DNA from: Anaerocolumna sp. AGMB13025
GTDB taxonomy: Bacteria; Bacillota; Clostridia; Lachnospirales; Lachnospiraceae
DNA length: 64,000 nucleotides
Direction of reading: 5' to 3'
Assembly: GCF_029689925.1 (NCBI RefSeq)
Contig: NZ_CP121445.1
Location: 4,634,501 to 4,698,500 of the forward strand
Of the stretch, positions 44,198-53,908 are shown in pieces. The position numbers and the translations under genes were made by a program. The notes beneath the pieces are model-generated. The model saw only the letters and a program-made list of their open reading frames with translations, did no database searches and was not told where the DNA came from. How positions within the stretch are numbered: position 1 is the stretch's first letter; each line of letters starts with the position of its first letter.

Positions 44198-45703
44198 TCA
44201 GAACAATGCATAGTCATCATTTTTGCGCTTTACGATATAATTCGTAAGAACAATCGTCACAAAGCCAAAGATGGACTGGAACAGACCTGCCGCGGTACCC
44301 AAACCGTTATTCAGTGGATTTGTCATGGTAAGCCGGTATACATAGGTATCAAAAATATCCGTTGTATTATATAAAAGCCCGTTATTCCCAACTGTCTGAT
44401 AGAATAGATCAAATTGTCCACGCATGATATTACCCAGAGAAAACAATACCAGGATGATGAAGGTGGTTTTTAGTAACGGTAAAGTAATATACCGAATCTG
44501 CTGAAAGACGTTGGCCCCATCCACCTCCGCTGCTTCGTAATAGGTCCGGTCAATACCTAATATTGCTGCAAGATAAACCACTGACCCATAACCTACCCCT
44601 TTCCATAATTCAAAGAATACAAGGATAAAGGGCCAATAACCCGGATTGTTATAAAAATCAATACGTCCCAAGCCAATGGAGGACAAAAAGGTATTGACTG
44701 CACCGGTTTCATAGGTCAGCAGGTTATACACGATTACATTCAGCAGTACATAAGATACAAAATGGGGCATGAATATCAGGGTCTGATTCAGTCTCTTGAA
44801 CCATTTGCTGGTAATCTGACTGATTAATATAGCTGTCAGTATCTTGAATAGATGCCCTAAGATGATAAATACCAGATTATAAAGCACTGTATTCCTTACC
44901 AGCTTTAAAAGATCTGCTTTCCATATGTATTCAAAATTATCAAACATAACAAAAGGACTGGTCCATAATCCATCACGGAAATTAAATTTTTCAAAGGCAA
45001 AATAAATACCTGCCATGGGAAGATAACTGTTTACAATAAAATACAGGATTGCCGGCAGCAGCAGTACAAATAGAATCCAGTTTCTTTTTAATTCCAGGAA
45101 AAAACCCGGCTCTTTATACCGATTACGCTCGGGTGCTTCCAGCTGTTTGATTAAAACAAAACCTGCCACCGAAATTATTATAATTACAAAAAGCAGAAAG
45201 GAATGATAAAAAACGTTGACCAGCCCCAGTACTGCATTCGAATAAATGCAAAACCCAATTATGGACAGGCTTAGTAAGATATTAAAAACCATGGCATATT
45301 GTCCGGCTTCATAGATTTTGATATTATTCCCGGTATTGCTGTACTTTTTAAATTTCAGTAAATACACGATATTTAATATAACAGTAACAACTGTTACGGC
45401 GAATATAGCCATGGCAAAAGCACCCTGTTTTCCATTGCCGCTTCGATAGACAAAGGACAGTATATTAAGTGTAGAGTAACCTGTACTTAAGCTGTCTTTT
45501 AAGCTGTCTTGCTTTAGGACCAGAAGGAGACTTTCTGCGTCCCTTATTTTGATCGTCCTTACCAAGGTAAACAAAAGTATTGATATCAGTGAGACTGCAT
45601 AAGAAATCCATATACCTGCCTTTTTACCTCTGTAAACACGTTCTGCAATACTGCCGCCTCCGCCTGTAAGGGCAGCACTACTTTCTTTCTTTACCTTTTT
45701 CAC
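44198..45703 (-). CDS. LplB-type ABC permease with extra N-terminal membrane domain (importer 3)
   Basis: A 501-residue protein. Residues 203-501 are a complete LplB permease (LKRNWILFVLLLPAILYFIV, EAA loop YYEAAEVDGANVFQQIRYIT). Residues 1-200 are an extra domain with about four predicted helices at 31-48, 94-116, 137-155 and 160-185; LplB proteins are normally about 300 residues. A GTG at 45703 with ATAGGAG 5 nt upstream is preferred to the ATG at 45733. The function of the extra domain is unknown: it could sense or guide the substrate, or dock the adjacent AraC membrane sensor. Confidence 0.85.
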   Translation of the reverse strand: MKKVKKESSAALTGGGGSIAERVYRGKKAGIWISYAVSLISILLFTLVRTIKIRDAESLLLVLKQDSLKDSLSTGYSTLNILSFVYRSGNGKQGAFAMAIFAVTVVTVILNIVYLLKFKKYSNTGNNIKIYEAGQYAMVFNILLSLSIIGFCIYSNAVLGLVNVFYHSFLLFVIIIISVAGFVLIKQLEAPERNRYKEPGFFLELKRNWILFVLLLPAILYFIVNSYLPMAGIYFAFEKFNFRDGLWTSPFVMFDNFEYIWKADLLKLVRNTVLYNLVFIILGHLFKILTAILISQITSKWFKRLNQTLIFMPHFVSYVLLNVIVYNLLTYETGAVNTFLSSIGLGRIDFYNNPGYWPFILVFFELWKGVGYGSVVYLAAILGIDRTYYEAAEVDGANVFQQIRYITLPLLKTTFIILVLFSLGNIMRGQFDLFYQTVGNNGLLYNTTDIFDTYVYRLTMTNPLNNGLGTAAGLFQSIFGFVTIVLTNYIVKRKNDDYALF

Positions 45704-45794
45704 ACTAACTCCTATCTGTGCTCTCCGGCACACGTACCAAAACGGACGTATATGTAATAAATTTTCTATTTACTTTCCCAACAAAATACCGCTC

Positions 45795-48029
45795 TTATTT
45801 TCTGCGGTATTCATTGGGAGTTACTCCATTGACCTTCTTAAATACCCGGTAGAAATAGGAGGAGCCGGTAAAACCAACCTTTTCTGAAATCTCATTTACC
45901 GACAGGGCACTTTCCACCAGCAGTACCCTGGCATGCTCCATCCGTTTCTCCAAAAGGGTTTCGTTAATTGTATTGCCCGTATATTGTTTATAGATACGGC
46001 AGATATAGGCGGCAGACATCCCTACCTCCTCTGCCAGCATTTCGATTGACAACAGTGGATTTTTGTATTCTTTCTCTATCAGAAGGTTGATGTCTGCTAT
46101 GACCTGATTCAACCTATCTTTTTTCTTGTTCTCCATATCCTTTGCAATCTGTAAGAATAACTCTTTAAACTTCTCGTTCCTCTCCTCTAATGAATCACAC
46201 TCCTGTAATAAGTTGGTCAGCAGGAGGGAACTAGTAAGAGAATGGAGGGAACTGTTTTTCATAATAAGATTTACAACATTTGTTATCATAAAAATTAAGC
46301 GGCTAATTACCATGTTATAAATTACCACCGGATAATCATAGGTTTCTGTTACAATTGCCAGATATACTTCCTCCGCTTCTTTTGCCCTTCCGTGAGTAAG
46401 GCATTCCAGAAGCTGTTTTTCCCTGCTTTCCGGATATTCATAGTTTTGTACCTCTTTCATCTTAATATCCGAATAATGAACAATACTGCTTTCCTTCCAG
46501 AAAATACTTCCGGACAAAGCTTCTTCTATCTGTTCATATTGATAAAACAGCTTATCCGGATCTTCTTCAAAATCGCTAAGGGCAGCAGATACGGATATTT
46601 TAAAATATTCCTGTACCAAATGCTGCATCTGTATCAGATGTTCATTCAGTATTTCCTTTGCTTCATTACTCGTTAGAGATACAAAAATCAGATTTTTGTC
46701 CAGGCTCATATTCAGGCAGTACATAATGCAGTTATCCTGCATTAATTCAGTTAAAATATTTACCGCCGCAAATTTATAGGCACTAATCAGCTGGGAATTG
46801 GAGGTTTCCAATAGATATTGGTAATCATCTACTTTGATGCATAGCAGAACCAGTTTCTGTTCCCGTTTAAAAGGTATCCCCAAAAGTGACAGCAAATCCG
46901 CACCGCTTTTACGCTCACCACTGTTTTCAAAGCCGTTATTTTCCAGCAATTCCTTTAGTTTGATGTTTTTTGTCAGGGTTTCGGTACGGCGTTTTTCCCT
47001 TAACAGGGCCGTAAAGTCCTTTGACATCACTCTGATCGGATTTGATAACCGGTAAGAACAGATGAAAGCAGCAATCAAGCCGGCTCCTGCAATTAATAGT
47101 GTTATTCCAATGGTTACGGACTGCAGTTTCTTCACTTGGGCTAATAAATCATTGTAATTAATAAGGCTTACATTCCGAAAGCCGTATTTATCCGTGTCAG
47201 TAAAGATCACCACCGACTTTATGCCGTTAATTTCATCCAGAAAATATCCTGCTTTCTTCTTATTCAGAATTTTGCCGTAATCAAATTTCTCTTTCACATT
47301 ATCAAGTACCTTAAAATTACTGGAATTTGAATATATTACACTTCCGGTGCCGTCCACTACCAAGGATTCAGTACCAGGATATCCTGTCCTGCTTTTCGGA
47401 AATAAATACTCTGATTCCAGATTCAGCATAATAGCACTTCTTTTCTTGTTATTCTTGAAAATATCGTACATGATATAGGTATAAACACATTTGGTGGTTT
47501 TGGCATTGACCTGATAATATCTTGGTACAACAATAAAGGGAGTAAACTCCGTACAATGTTCTATCATTGCGGCTGCGGAAGTGTCATAAAAGTTCGACTT
47601 GGTATAATAATCTGCATTCCAGGGCCTGATTAGCTCATTTTCATTCGTCACATTGTAAATTCTTTCATTTTTCACATTATAAACATAGATAGAATCTACG
47701 TTAGGCATAGTTACCAGAAAATGCCGCAGCTGAAGGAAGGCAGCGCTTTCCTCAACTGCACTGATTTTTTCATAGGTAAGGAGCTTTGTAACGGAGATGT
47801 CATTGTAAATCTGATATAACGTATTCAATGCAATATTGGCCAGTTGTAATCTCTGTTCTTCCTCGCTTTCCATTTTTTCCAGATTGATTTCATACTCATG
47901 CTTCATTAATATGGATTGAAAATTAACATAGAGAATTGATGATGTAATTAAAATTGCAATGACAACACAAAAAATAATTGAAACTGACACTTTTAAATAA
48001 ATTTTACTTTCCTTTGCTCCTGTCTTCAC
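45795..48029 (-). CDS. Membrane-anchored AraC-family sensor-regulator (cluster 3, first copy)
   Basis: A 744-residue protein: TM1 (about 10-33), an extracytoplasmic domain to about 285, TM2 (about 290-312), a cytoplasmic coil and a C-terminal AraC HTH (about 640-744) ending KKVNGVTPNEYRRK. A GTG at 48029 preceded by GGAGG is preferred to the ATG at 48065. It is immediately upstream of importer 3 and probably activates it. The paralog at 48353 has the same ending and the same FQSILMKHEY after TM1. Confidence 0.9.
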   Translation of the reverse strand: MKTGAKESKIYLKVSVSIIFCVVIAILITSSILYVNFQSILMKHEYEINLEKMESEEEQRLQLANIALNTLYQIYNDISVTKLLTYEKISAVEESAAFLQLRHFLVTMPNVDSIYVYNVKNERIYNVTNENELIRPWNADYYTKSNFYDTSAAAMIEHCTEFTPFIVVPRYYQVNAKTTKCVYTYIMYDIFKNNKKRSAIMLNLESEYLFPKSRTGYPGTESLVVDGTGSVIYSNSSNFKVLDNVKEKFDYGKILNKKKAGYFLDEINGIKSVVIFTDTDKYGFRNVSLINYNDLLAQVKKLQSVTIGITLLIAGAGLIAAFICSYRLSNPIRVMSKDFTALLREKRRTETLTKNIKLKELLENNGFENSGERKSGADLLSLLGIPFKREQKLVLLCIKVDDYQYLLETSNSQLISAYKFAAVNILTELMQDNCIMYCLNMSLDKNLIFVSLTSNEAKEILNEHLIQMQHLVQEYFKISVSAALSDFEEDPDKLFYQYEQIEEALSGSIFWKESSIVHYSDIKMKEVQNYEYPESREKQLLECLTHGRAKEAEEVYLAIVTETYDYPVVIYNMVISRLIFMITNVVNLIMKNSSLHSLTSSLLLTNLLQECDSLEERNEKFKELFLQIAKDMENKKKDRLNQVIADINLLIEKEYKNPLLSIEMLAEEVGMSAAYICRIYKQYTGNTINETLLEKRMEHARVLLVESALSVNEISEKVGFTGSSYFYRVFKKVNGVTPNEYRRK

Positions 48030-48234
48030 GAACAACCTCCATGTCAATTGAGTTAGCACAATCATAGTATAATCACATAATCCTGTATACTTTCAATTCT
48101 TGTTTTTCATCTCCTTTTATTACTTTTGCACATGCACTTTTTTGATATAACTATAAATTCTTGTAATTTTCATCATATCCGGACTTTATTATTGGCTAAT
48201 CTGCCTTATATTGATAGCAAAAACTGGAAGAGAG

Positions 48235-48324
48235 AAAAAAAAGAACACCGGAATGAACTGCCTTCCTAAGTCAGATCTAACATCTTACTAATAGGTTGGT
48301 AGTTCATTCCGGTATTCTTTTTTG
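48235..48324 (-). terminator. Terminator of the second AraC sensor gene
   Basis: A 23-bp stem (48237-48259 paired with 48301-48323, one mismatch) with a 41-nt loop is flanked by A- and T-runs. It separates the two AraC paralogs. Confidence 0.85.
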
Positions 48325-48352
48325 TCAGAGATTCGCAGATTATAACTTATTA

Positions 48353-50605
48353 TTATTTTCTTCGGTATTCATTTGGTGTTACGCCGTTTTCTTTTTTAAA
48401 CACACGGTAAAAATAAGTCGAACCTGAATACCCTACACGTTCTGCAATTTCATTTACCGGCAGCTGGGTACCAAGCAGCAGTTCTCTAGCTCTGTTCATC
48501 CGTACTGCCCCAAGCCTTTCCATAATTGTGATGCCGGTATACTGTTTATAAAGCCTGCTCATATATGCATTGGACATACCAATGGAATCTGCCAGATAGT
48601 CAAGGGAAAAAGCCGCCTCTTGATACTCTTTCTCTATAATTGCATTTATCTTTTCAATAATCTGTTCCTGTTTATCGCTTTTTCTTCTCTCCAGCTCACC
48701 CTGGATGCGTTCAAATAATGCAAAAAATCTTTCATTTCTTACAGAAAGGCTGTCTGACTCCTGTATCAGATTGGACAGGGCAAAAAAACCGGCTGGGAAA
48801 ATATCCAGTCCATTCTTTTTAAGGATAGTCACCACTCTCCCGATTGCAAATACCAGACGGCTGATAACCATATTATAAATAATAATCGGATATTGATTGG
48901 TTTCTGAGATTATTTCCTCAAAAATCATTCTTGCCTCCTGAGCTTTTCCAAGCATGAGGCTTTCCGTCAGCTGTTTCTCCCTTTGTTCGGGATATTCATA
49001 TTGAACATCATCTTTAAGCTCTGATTCAGAAAGAAATATCAGATAACCAGACCCATAGAAAATAGTTCTGGTCAGGGCTTCCATTATACTTTCGTACTGC
49101 TCATATAAACAGTCCTTATCTTCTGTTGCCTGGCTTACAATAACAGAGAACGTAATTCCAAAATGCCTTTCCAGATAAGCTAACATCTCTTTTATCTGCT
49201 CTTTTAGCTCAGCTTGGGAAACCTCCTTCCCACATTGGAGGAAAAGAAGGCTTTTATCCATTCCCATCTCCAGATGATAGGTTTTTATCCCCTCTCCCAG
49301 CAAATCACTTAAAATATTAGAGGCAGCAAAATGATACGCCTGTATTTCCTCCGTTCCAAGGGTTTCCTGAAAGGATTTATAATTATCCAGATAGAAGCAG
49401 ACTAAAAAAAGCTTATTTTCCTCCCTGGGTGTTAATCCAAGGAGGGATAGAAATTCCTGTCCTGTTTTTTGCTCCCCTTTCCCATCCAATCCGCCATTTT
49501 CCAGCAGTTCTGCCGCCTTTCTATTTCTATCCTGCCTTTGTAACTGTCTGTTTTCTCTTCTTAGATTCTTTACATCTTTGGACATACTTTGTATGGGTAT
49601 GCTTAATTTTCTGGAAAAACTATAAGCAACCGCCATTCCGGCTCCTGCTAACAACAGGGTTATAAGAATACTGATGGTCTGCATCCGGTTTACCTGAGAC
49701 AGCAGGTTATTGTAATTAATCATACTGATATATCTAAAGTTATGCTTATCAGGTCCGGTGAACATAATTACAGTGGGAACCCCTTCTATATCCGTGATAT
49801 AATAGCCAGAGTCTTTCTCTCTGATGATTCCCTCCGGGTCAAAGCTTAGGGGAAGCTGACTGGTTACAGAAAATTGATCGGAGCTTGAATATACCACTTG
49901 GTTATGCTGATCAATGACCAGTTTCATGCTGTCTAAGTCATTGTCATAGCCCTGGAAAAGATATTCGGAATCCAGGTTCAGCATAACCGCATCCCGATGC
50001 TTATTCTCCACTGAGGTTTTATACATAATATAGCTGTAGACACATTTGGTTTTACTTCCATTCAGCGGATAAAATCTGGGCACCGGTATATAGGGCAGAT
50101 ACTCAGAGGTCTTATTAAGAATAGCAACTGCCGACCGATCATAGAACTTATTATCTTTTTTATCATAATCCGGATTCCAGGGTTTGTCTAAATCCGGTTC
50201 ATTAAGAACACTATAGATTCTGTTATTACCTGCATTATAAACATAAATGGAATCGATATCCGGCACAGCTGTTAGATAATAACGTAATTGGAGGAAGGCA
50301 GCACTTTCATCCACCGCATTGATATTATCATAAGAAAGAAGCTTCATTACCGATATGTCATTGTATATCTGATATACCGTGCTTAGTGCCATATTAGACA
50401 GTTTTGTAATTCTTGCCTTTTCCGTTTCCATATTCGAAAGTCTGGCCTTATACTCATGTTTCATAAGTATGGATTGGAAATTAACATATAGTATCGTGGA
50501 GGTTAAAAATATAGCCACTACCACACAAAATATCATCGTAATATACAATTTCAGGTGAATCTGATCCTTTTTCTTTTCCATAATCTTATTATCTTGGTCA
50601 GGCAT
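48353..50605 (-). CDS. Membrane-anchored AraC-family sensor-regulator (cluster 3, second copy)
   Basis: A 750-residue paralog of the regulator at 45795: TM1 at about 20-43, an extracytoplasmic domain, TM2 near 315-335, and a C-terminal double HTH ending KKENGVTPNEYRRK. The sensor domains share DSIYVYNAGNNRIYSV-like and TKCVYSYIMY segments with the first copy but differ elsewhere, which suggests related but different ligands. The ribosome-binding site is weak and the alternative ATG at codon 9 is possible. It is followed by its own terminator. Confidence 0.88.
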   Translation of the reverse strand: MPDQDNKIMEKKKDQIHLKLYITMIFCVVVAIFLTSTILYVNFQSILMKHEYKARLSNMETEKARITKLSNMALSTVYQIYNDISVMKLLSYDNINAVDESAAFLQLRYYLTAVPDIDSIYVYNAGNNRIYSVLNEPDLDKPWNPDYDKKDNKFYDRSAVAILNKTSEYLPYIPVPRFYPLNGSKTKCVYSYIMYKTSVENKHRDAVMLNLDSEYLFQGYDNDLDSMKLVIDQHNQVVYSSSDQFSVTSQLPLSFDPEGIIREKDSGYYITDIEGVPTVIMFTGPDKHNFRYISMINYNNLLSQVNRMQTISILITLLLAGAGMAVAYSFSRKLSIPIQSMSKDVKNLRRENRQLQRQDRNRKAAELLENGGLDGKGEQKTGQEFLSLLGLTPREENKLFLVCFYLDNYKSFQETLGTEEIQAYHFAASNILSDLLGEGIKTYHLEMGMDKSLLFLQCGKEVSQAELKEQIKEMLAYLERHFGITFSVIVSQATEDKDCLYEQYESIMEALTRTIFYGSGYLIFLSESELKDDVQYEYPEQREKQLTESLMLGKAQEARMIFEEIISETNQYPIIIYNMVISRLVFAIGRVVTILKKNGLDIFPAGFFALSNLIQESDSLSVRNERFFALFERIQGELERRKSDKQEQIIEKINAIIEKEYQEAAFSLDYLADSIGMSNAYMSRLYKQYTGITIMERLGAVRMNRARELLLGTQLPVNEIAERVGYSGSTYFYRVFKKENGVTPNEYRRK

Positions 50606-50659
50606 ACTTTATACCTGGAAGCAAACTGATATAATCTGATACAGCCTTTATAGTATCTA

Positions 50660-51568
50660 TCATATTGCACTCCTTCCCTTCTCTTTTCTGAATCCCGTAG
50701 GTGATATCCCACAAATTCCTGAAAACACCTTACAAAAATAGTTGGAATCCAAATAACCTACCTTTAAGGCAACCTCTTTTACGGGCAGGTCTGTGCTGTT
50801 TAGGTAGGTCTTGGCTGCATCAACCCGAAGAATATTAATATACTCTCTGATATTAACCTTCATCCTTTTTTTAAAGCTATGGTTTATGTAAGATATACTG
50901 CAATGACAAAAATCCGCAATGTCTTTTACTGATATTGTTTCACTGTAATTCCTCTTAATATATTCCAGCGTATGTGATAAGATATTATCTTCATTGGTAT
51001 TAAATCGGATCTGATTTAAAAGACTGGGATAGGCTACCGTAAATTCCTCGTATATCCTGCCAAGATAATCTGCTCCTATACCTAATAGTCCCTTTATCTT
51101 ATCTGCCTCCGGGACCTCCTCCCTTAAGGAACTCCGGTACAGCTTAAGAAGGGTGCTTTCTTTAAGGAAAGAGGTGTGTGCAAGCTTCTTTACACACCAC
51201 TCACCAGCTTTATTATGGGAACGGAAGACTCCTGCATGGACCGTTCCGATTAACTGCCCGTTATAGAATATGGGCAGAATATATTCTTCGACTCCGCCAT
51301 GACACATTCCATAGTAAATGCTCTGATTCACTCTGCATTTTTCTGCAATGGGTTTCTTCATGGACTGGCACTTGTCCCAAAGCCGCTTATCCGATTTAAC
51401 CATCATACAATAAGGGTTGCTGTGTATCATATATGGTTGAAGAAGCTCTGTTAATTCCTTATCCATAAAGACAAATCCGGAAAAATCATTGATACAGATA
51501 TGTAATCCATAATCTGCAGATATTTGCTGCAGATACTGCGCTAATACCATATAAGATTGTTTCGGCAT
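50660..51568 (-). CDS. PocR-AraC family transcriptional regulator
   Basis: About 302 residues: a PocR ligand-binding domain at about 5-165, with the conserved Cys and His residues of NPYCMMVKSDKRLWDKCQ and YYGMCHGGVEEYILPIF, and a C-terminal AraC HTH at about 195-298 ending YFCKVFSGICGISPTGFRK. The ATG at 51568, with GGGAGA upstream, is preferred to that at 51622. PocR domains bind diols, sugars or related small carbohydrates. It is divergent from the FAD-oxidoreductase gene at 51798, a likely target. Confidence 0.88.
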   Translation of the reverse strand: MPKQSYMVLAQYLQQISADYGLHICINDFSGFVFMDKELTELLQPYMIHSNPYCMMVKSDKRLWDKCQSMKKPIAEKCRVNQSIYYGMCHGGVEEYILPIFYNGQLIGTVHAGVFRSHNKAGEWCVKKLAHTSFLKESTLLKLYRSSLREEVPEADKIKGLLGIGADYLGRIYEEFTVAYPSLLNQIRFNTNEDNILSHTLEYIKRNYSETISVKDIADFCHCSISYINHSFKKRMKVNIREYINILRVDAAKTYLNSTDLPVKEVALKVGYLDSNYFCKVFSGICGISPTGFRKEKGRSAI

Positions 51569-51797
51569 ATTTTTTCTCTCCCTTGCTTCCTTTATTTTAA
51601 TCGATTTCTTATTACCAGGCAATAACCTTGCAGAATTTTTAAGAATCCTTACCGTATATTCAAGGCATTCTTCTAATCGTTTCGCTATAATTGCAGATAA
51701 ATACCAGTATATCTTTCAACAACTGGTTTAAAAACTGGTCTGGATTCCATAAGCAATATTTATAATCCCCCGGACAGACCAGGAATGGAGGCAAATC

Positions 51798-53567
51798 ATG
51801 AATAAGGAAGTAATTCGTAAACAATATGACATCATTATAGTCGGAGGCGGTATATCCGGTGTATGCGCCGCTATTGCTGCTGCCAGACATGGTGCCGCAG
51901 CAGCACTGATTCAGAACCGTCCGGTATTAGGAGGAAATGCCAGTTCAGAGATACGGATGCACATATGCGGAGCAGATTGTCATGGCTCAAGACCGGATGC
52001 ACGGGAAACCGGCATCCTAGAGGAAATACTCTTAGAGAATAAACTGCGTAATCCCCAGTGCTCTTTTTCCATCTTGGATACTATATTGTGGGAGAAATGC
52101 CGCTTTCAGGATAACTTAGAGCTTTATCTGAATACCCACATGTCGTCGGTAGCTGTAGAAAATGGCGAAATCAAAAGCATAGTTGCAGAGCAGCTTACAA
52201 CAGAGAAACAGTTTGAACTGACAGCCGGAATTTTTATAGATGCTACCGGAGACGGTACTTTAGCCTGTCTGGCAGGTGCGGATTATATGTATGGCCGTGA
52301 AGGTAACTCTGTATTCGGTGAGGAACATGCACCGGAAGAATCCGACACGGTAACTATGGGAAACACCCTTTTGTTTAAAGCGGTAGATACTGGAAAGCCC
52401 GTACCGTTTCAGAAGCCTTTTTGGGCAAACAGCTACCGTGAGGAAGAGCTGTCTTACCGTGATCATGGTGAAATCTCTTATGGCTACTGGTGGATTGAAC
52501 TGGGTGGGGATTCCTTAAGTACCGTGGCTGACGGTGAGGCTATCCGGGATGAATTGTTAAAAGCACTGTACGGAATCTGGGATCATATCAAAAACCAGGG
52601 TGACCACAAGGCAGATAATTATGTCCTTGACTGGGTGGGCTTTCTGCCTGGCAAACGCGAAAGCCGAAGGATTATGGGCAATTATGTCCTAAAGGAGCAG
52701 GACCTTATCGAGGGCAGAATTTTTGAAGATGCAGTTGCTTACGGAGGCTGGCCCATGGATCTGCATGTGGCAGGAGGCTTAAACACAAAACGACAGCCCA
52801 CGGATTATATTCATCTTAAGAAGGTATATACAATCCCTTTTCAGAGCCTTTGTGCAAAAAATATAAAAAACCTGCTGCTTGCCGGCAGAGCAATCAGTAC
52901 TTCCCATATGGCTTTTGGTTCCGTCCGGGTCATGGGCACCTGCGGAGTCATCGGCCAGGCTGCTGGTACCGCTGGAGCACTGGCTGTTACTAAGGAAATT
53001 CCACTCTCTGAGTTGTCCTTATATATCAGGGAATTACAGCAGCAGCTATTAATGGATGACTGTTATATACCGGGCTTTCAAAATGAGGATGAAAAAGATT
53101 TAGCCAGAACTGCAGGTATCAGCTGCTCTTCTGCCGCGGATAATGGAAGCTGCCGCAATGTGGTCAACGGGATTGCCAGAAGTACCGGTGAGGATACCAA
53201 CTGTTGGATTTCAGAAGAAATGGCACCAGAAGGAGAATGGCTGAGCCTAAGTTTTTCTTCCCCGGTCTCTGTATCTGAACTCCATGTAACCTTTGATTCC
53301 GATTTAAGCCGAGAGATTATGCTGTCCATGTCCCAGTGGGTTCAGAATAAGCAGTCACCTGGACTGCCTCTTAAACTCGTGAAGGATTATCAGCTTGTGT
53401 ATTACAGAAAAGATAAGAAAATCTTCTCAGAGGAAATTACAGACAACTATCTCCGGTTCCGGATACATAAGCTTAAAGAGTCTGTAGAGTGTGATAAAAT
53501 TGTTGTGAAAATAAGAGCGACCCATGGTGATAAGCACGCGAGGATTTTTGAAGTAAGAGTATATTAA
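51798..53567 (+). CDS. FAD-dependent oxidoreductase with C-terminal galactose-binding-like domain
   Basis: A 589-residue flavoprotein with the FAD-binding motif IIIVGGGISGVCAAIAAARHG (about 12-31), GGNASSEIRMHICGADCHG and a closing AGRAISTSHMAFGSVRVMGT block. Residues 425-589 form a beta-sandwich of the discoidin or carbohydrate-binding type (WLSLSFSSPVSVSELHVTFDSD). Such proteins are frequent in glycan loci, but the substrate is unknown. AATGGAGG precedes the start. It is divergent from the PocR-AraC gene. Confidence 0.85.
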   Translation: MNKEVIRKQYDIIIVGGGISGVCAAIAAARHGAAAALIQNRPVLGGNASSEIRMHICGADCHGSRPDARETGILEEILLENKLRNPQCSFSILDTILWEKCRFQDNLELYLNTHMSSVAVENGEIKSIVAEQLTTEKQFELTAGIFIDATGDGTLACLAGADYMYGREGNSVFGEEHAPEESDTVTMGNTLLFKAVDTGKPVPFQKPFWANSYREEELSYRDHGEISYGYWWIELGGDSLSTVADGEAIRDELLKALYGIWDHIKNQGDHKADNYVLDWVGFLPGKRESRRIMGNYVLKEQDLIEGRIFEDAVAYGGWPMDLHVAGGLNTKRQPTDYIHLKKVYTIPFQSLCAKNIKNLLLAGRAISTSHMAFGSVRVMGTCGVIGQAAGTAGALAVTKEIPLSELSLYIRELQQQLLMDDCYIPGFQNEDEKDLARTAGISCSSAADNGSCRNVVNGIARSTGEDTNCWISEEMAPEGEWLSLSFSSPVSVSELHVTFDSDLSREIMLSMSQWVQNKQSPGLPLKLVKDYQLVYYRKDKKIFSEEITDNYLRFRIHKLKESVECDKIVVKIRATHGDKHARIFEVRVY

Positions 53568-53642
53568 GATTCTTATACTTCTCATGCTATTACAGAAGCC
53601 CTTGGGGCTGATGCAAAATTATTAAGTTATTGGACCCGACTT

Positions 53643-53763
53643 AGAATACGAATTATTTTTTTAAGAAATTTTGCCTAAAGATTGCAAGAGAATGGCTGCA
53701 TTCTCTTTCTTGCAGCCATTCCCGCATACTTTCTACAAAAACCTTAAAACAAATTCGTATTCT
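53643..53763. repeat. Nested-hairpin element, copy 2
   Basis: The inner hairpin GAATGGCTGCA / TGCAGCCATTC with loop TTCTCTTTCT is the same as in copy 1 (33007-33048). The outer arms AGAATACGAATT (53643-53654) and AATTCGTATTCT (53752-53763) pair perfectly but have a different sequence from copy 1. The distances between inner and outer arms are also similar (about 28-37 bp). It lies just beyond the stop of the beta-helix gene and also between convergent genes. Confidence 0.75.
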
Positions 53764-53908
53764 CTGCCAGGTAATTTATATTTGAGTTTTGCAATAGCCC
53801 TAACAACTTTCTATATCTATCGGTAATCTCCTGCATAACAGCAGATAATGGAGCTTCATAATAAAATTCTAAAATAATCTTACAGTCTGTTGTAAAATTT
53901 TACGCAAG

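Noticed and set aside
10117..45703. An ATP-binding subunit for the three importers
   Set aside because: No gene in these clusters has Walker A and the LSGGQ signature, so a shared ATPase elsewhere is assumed.
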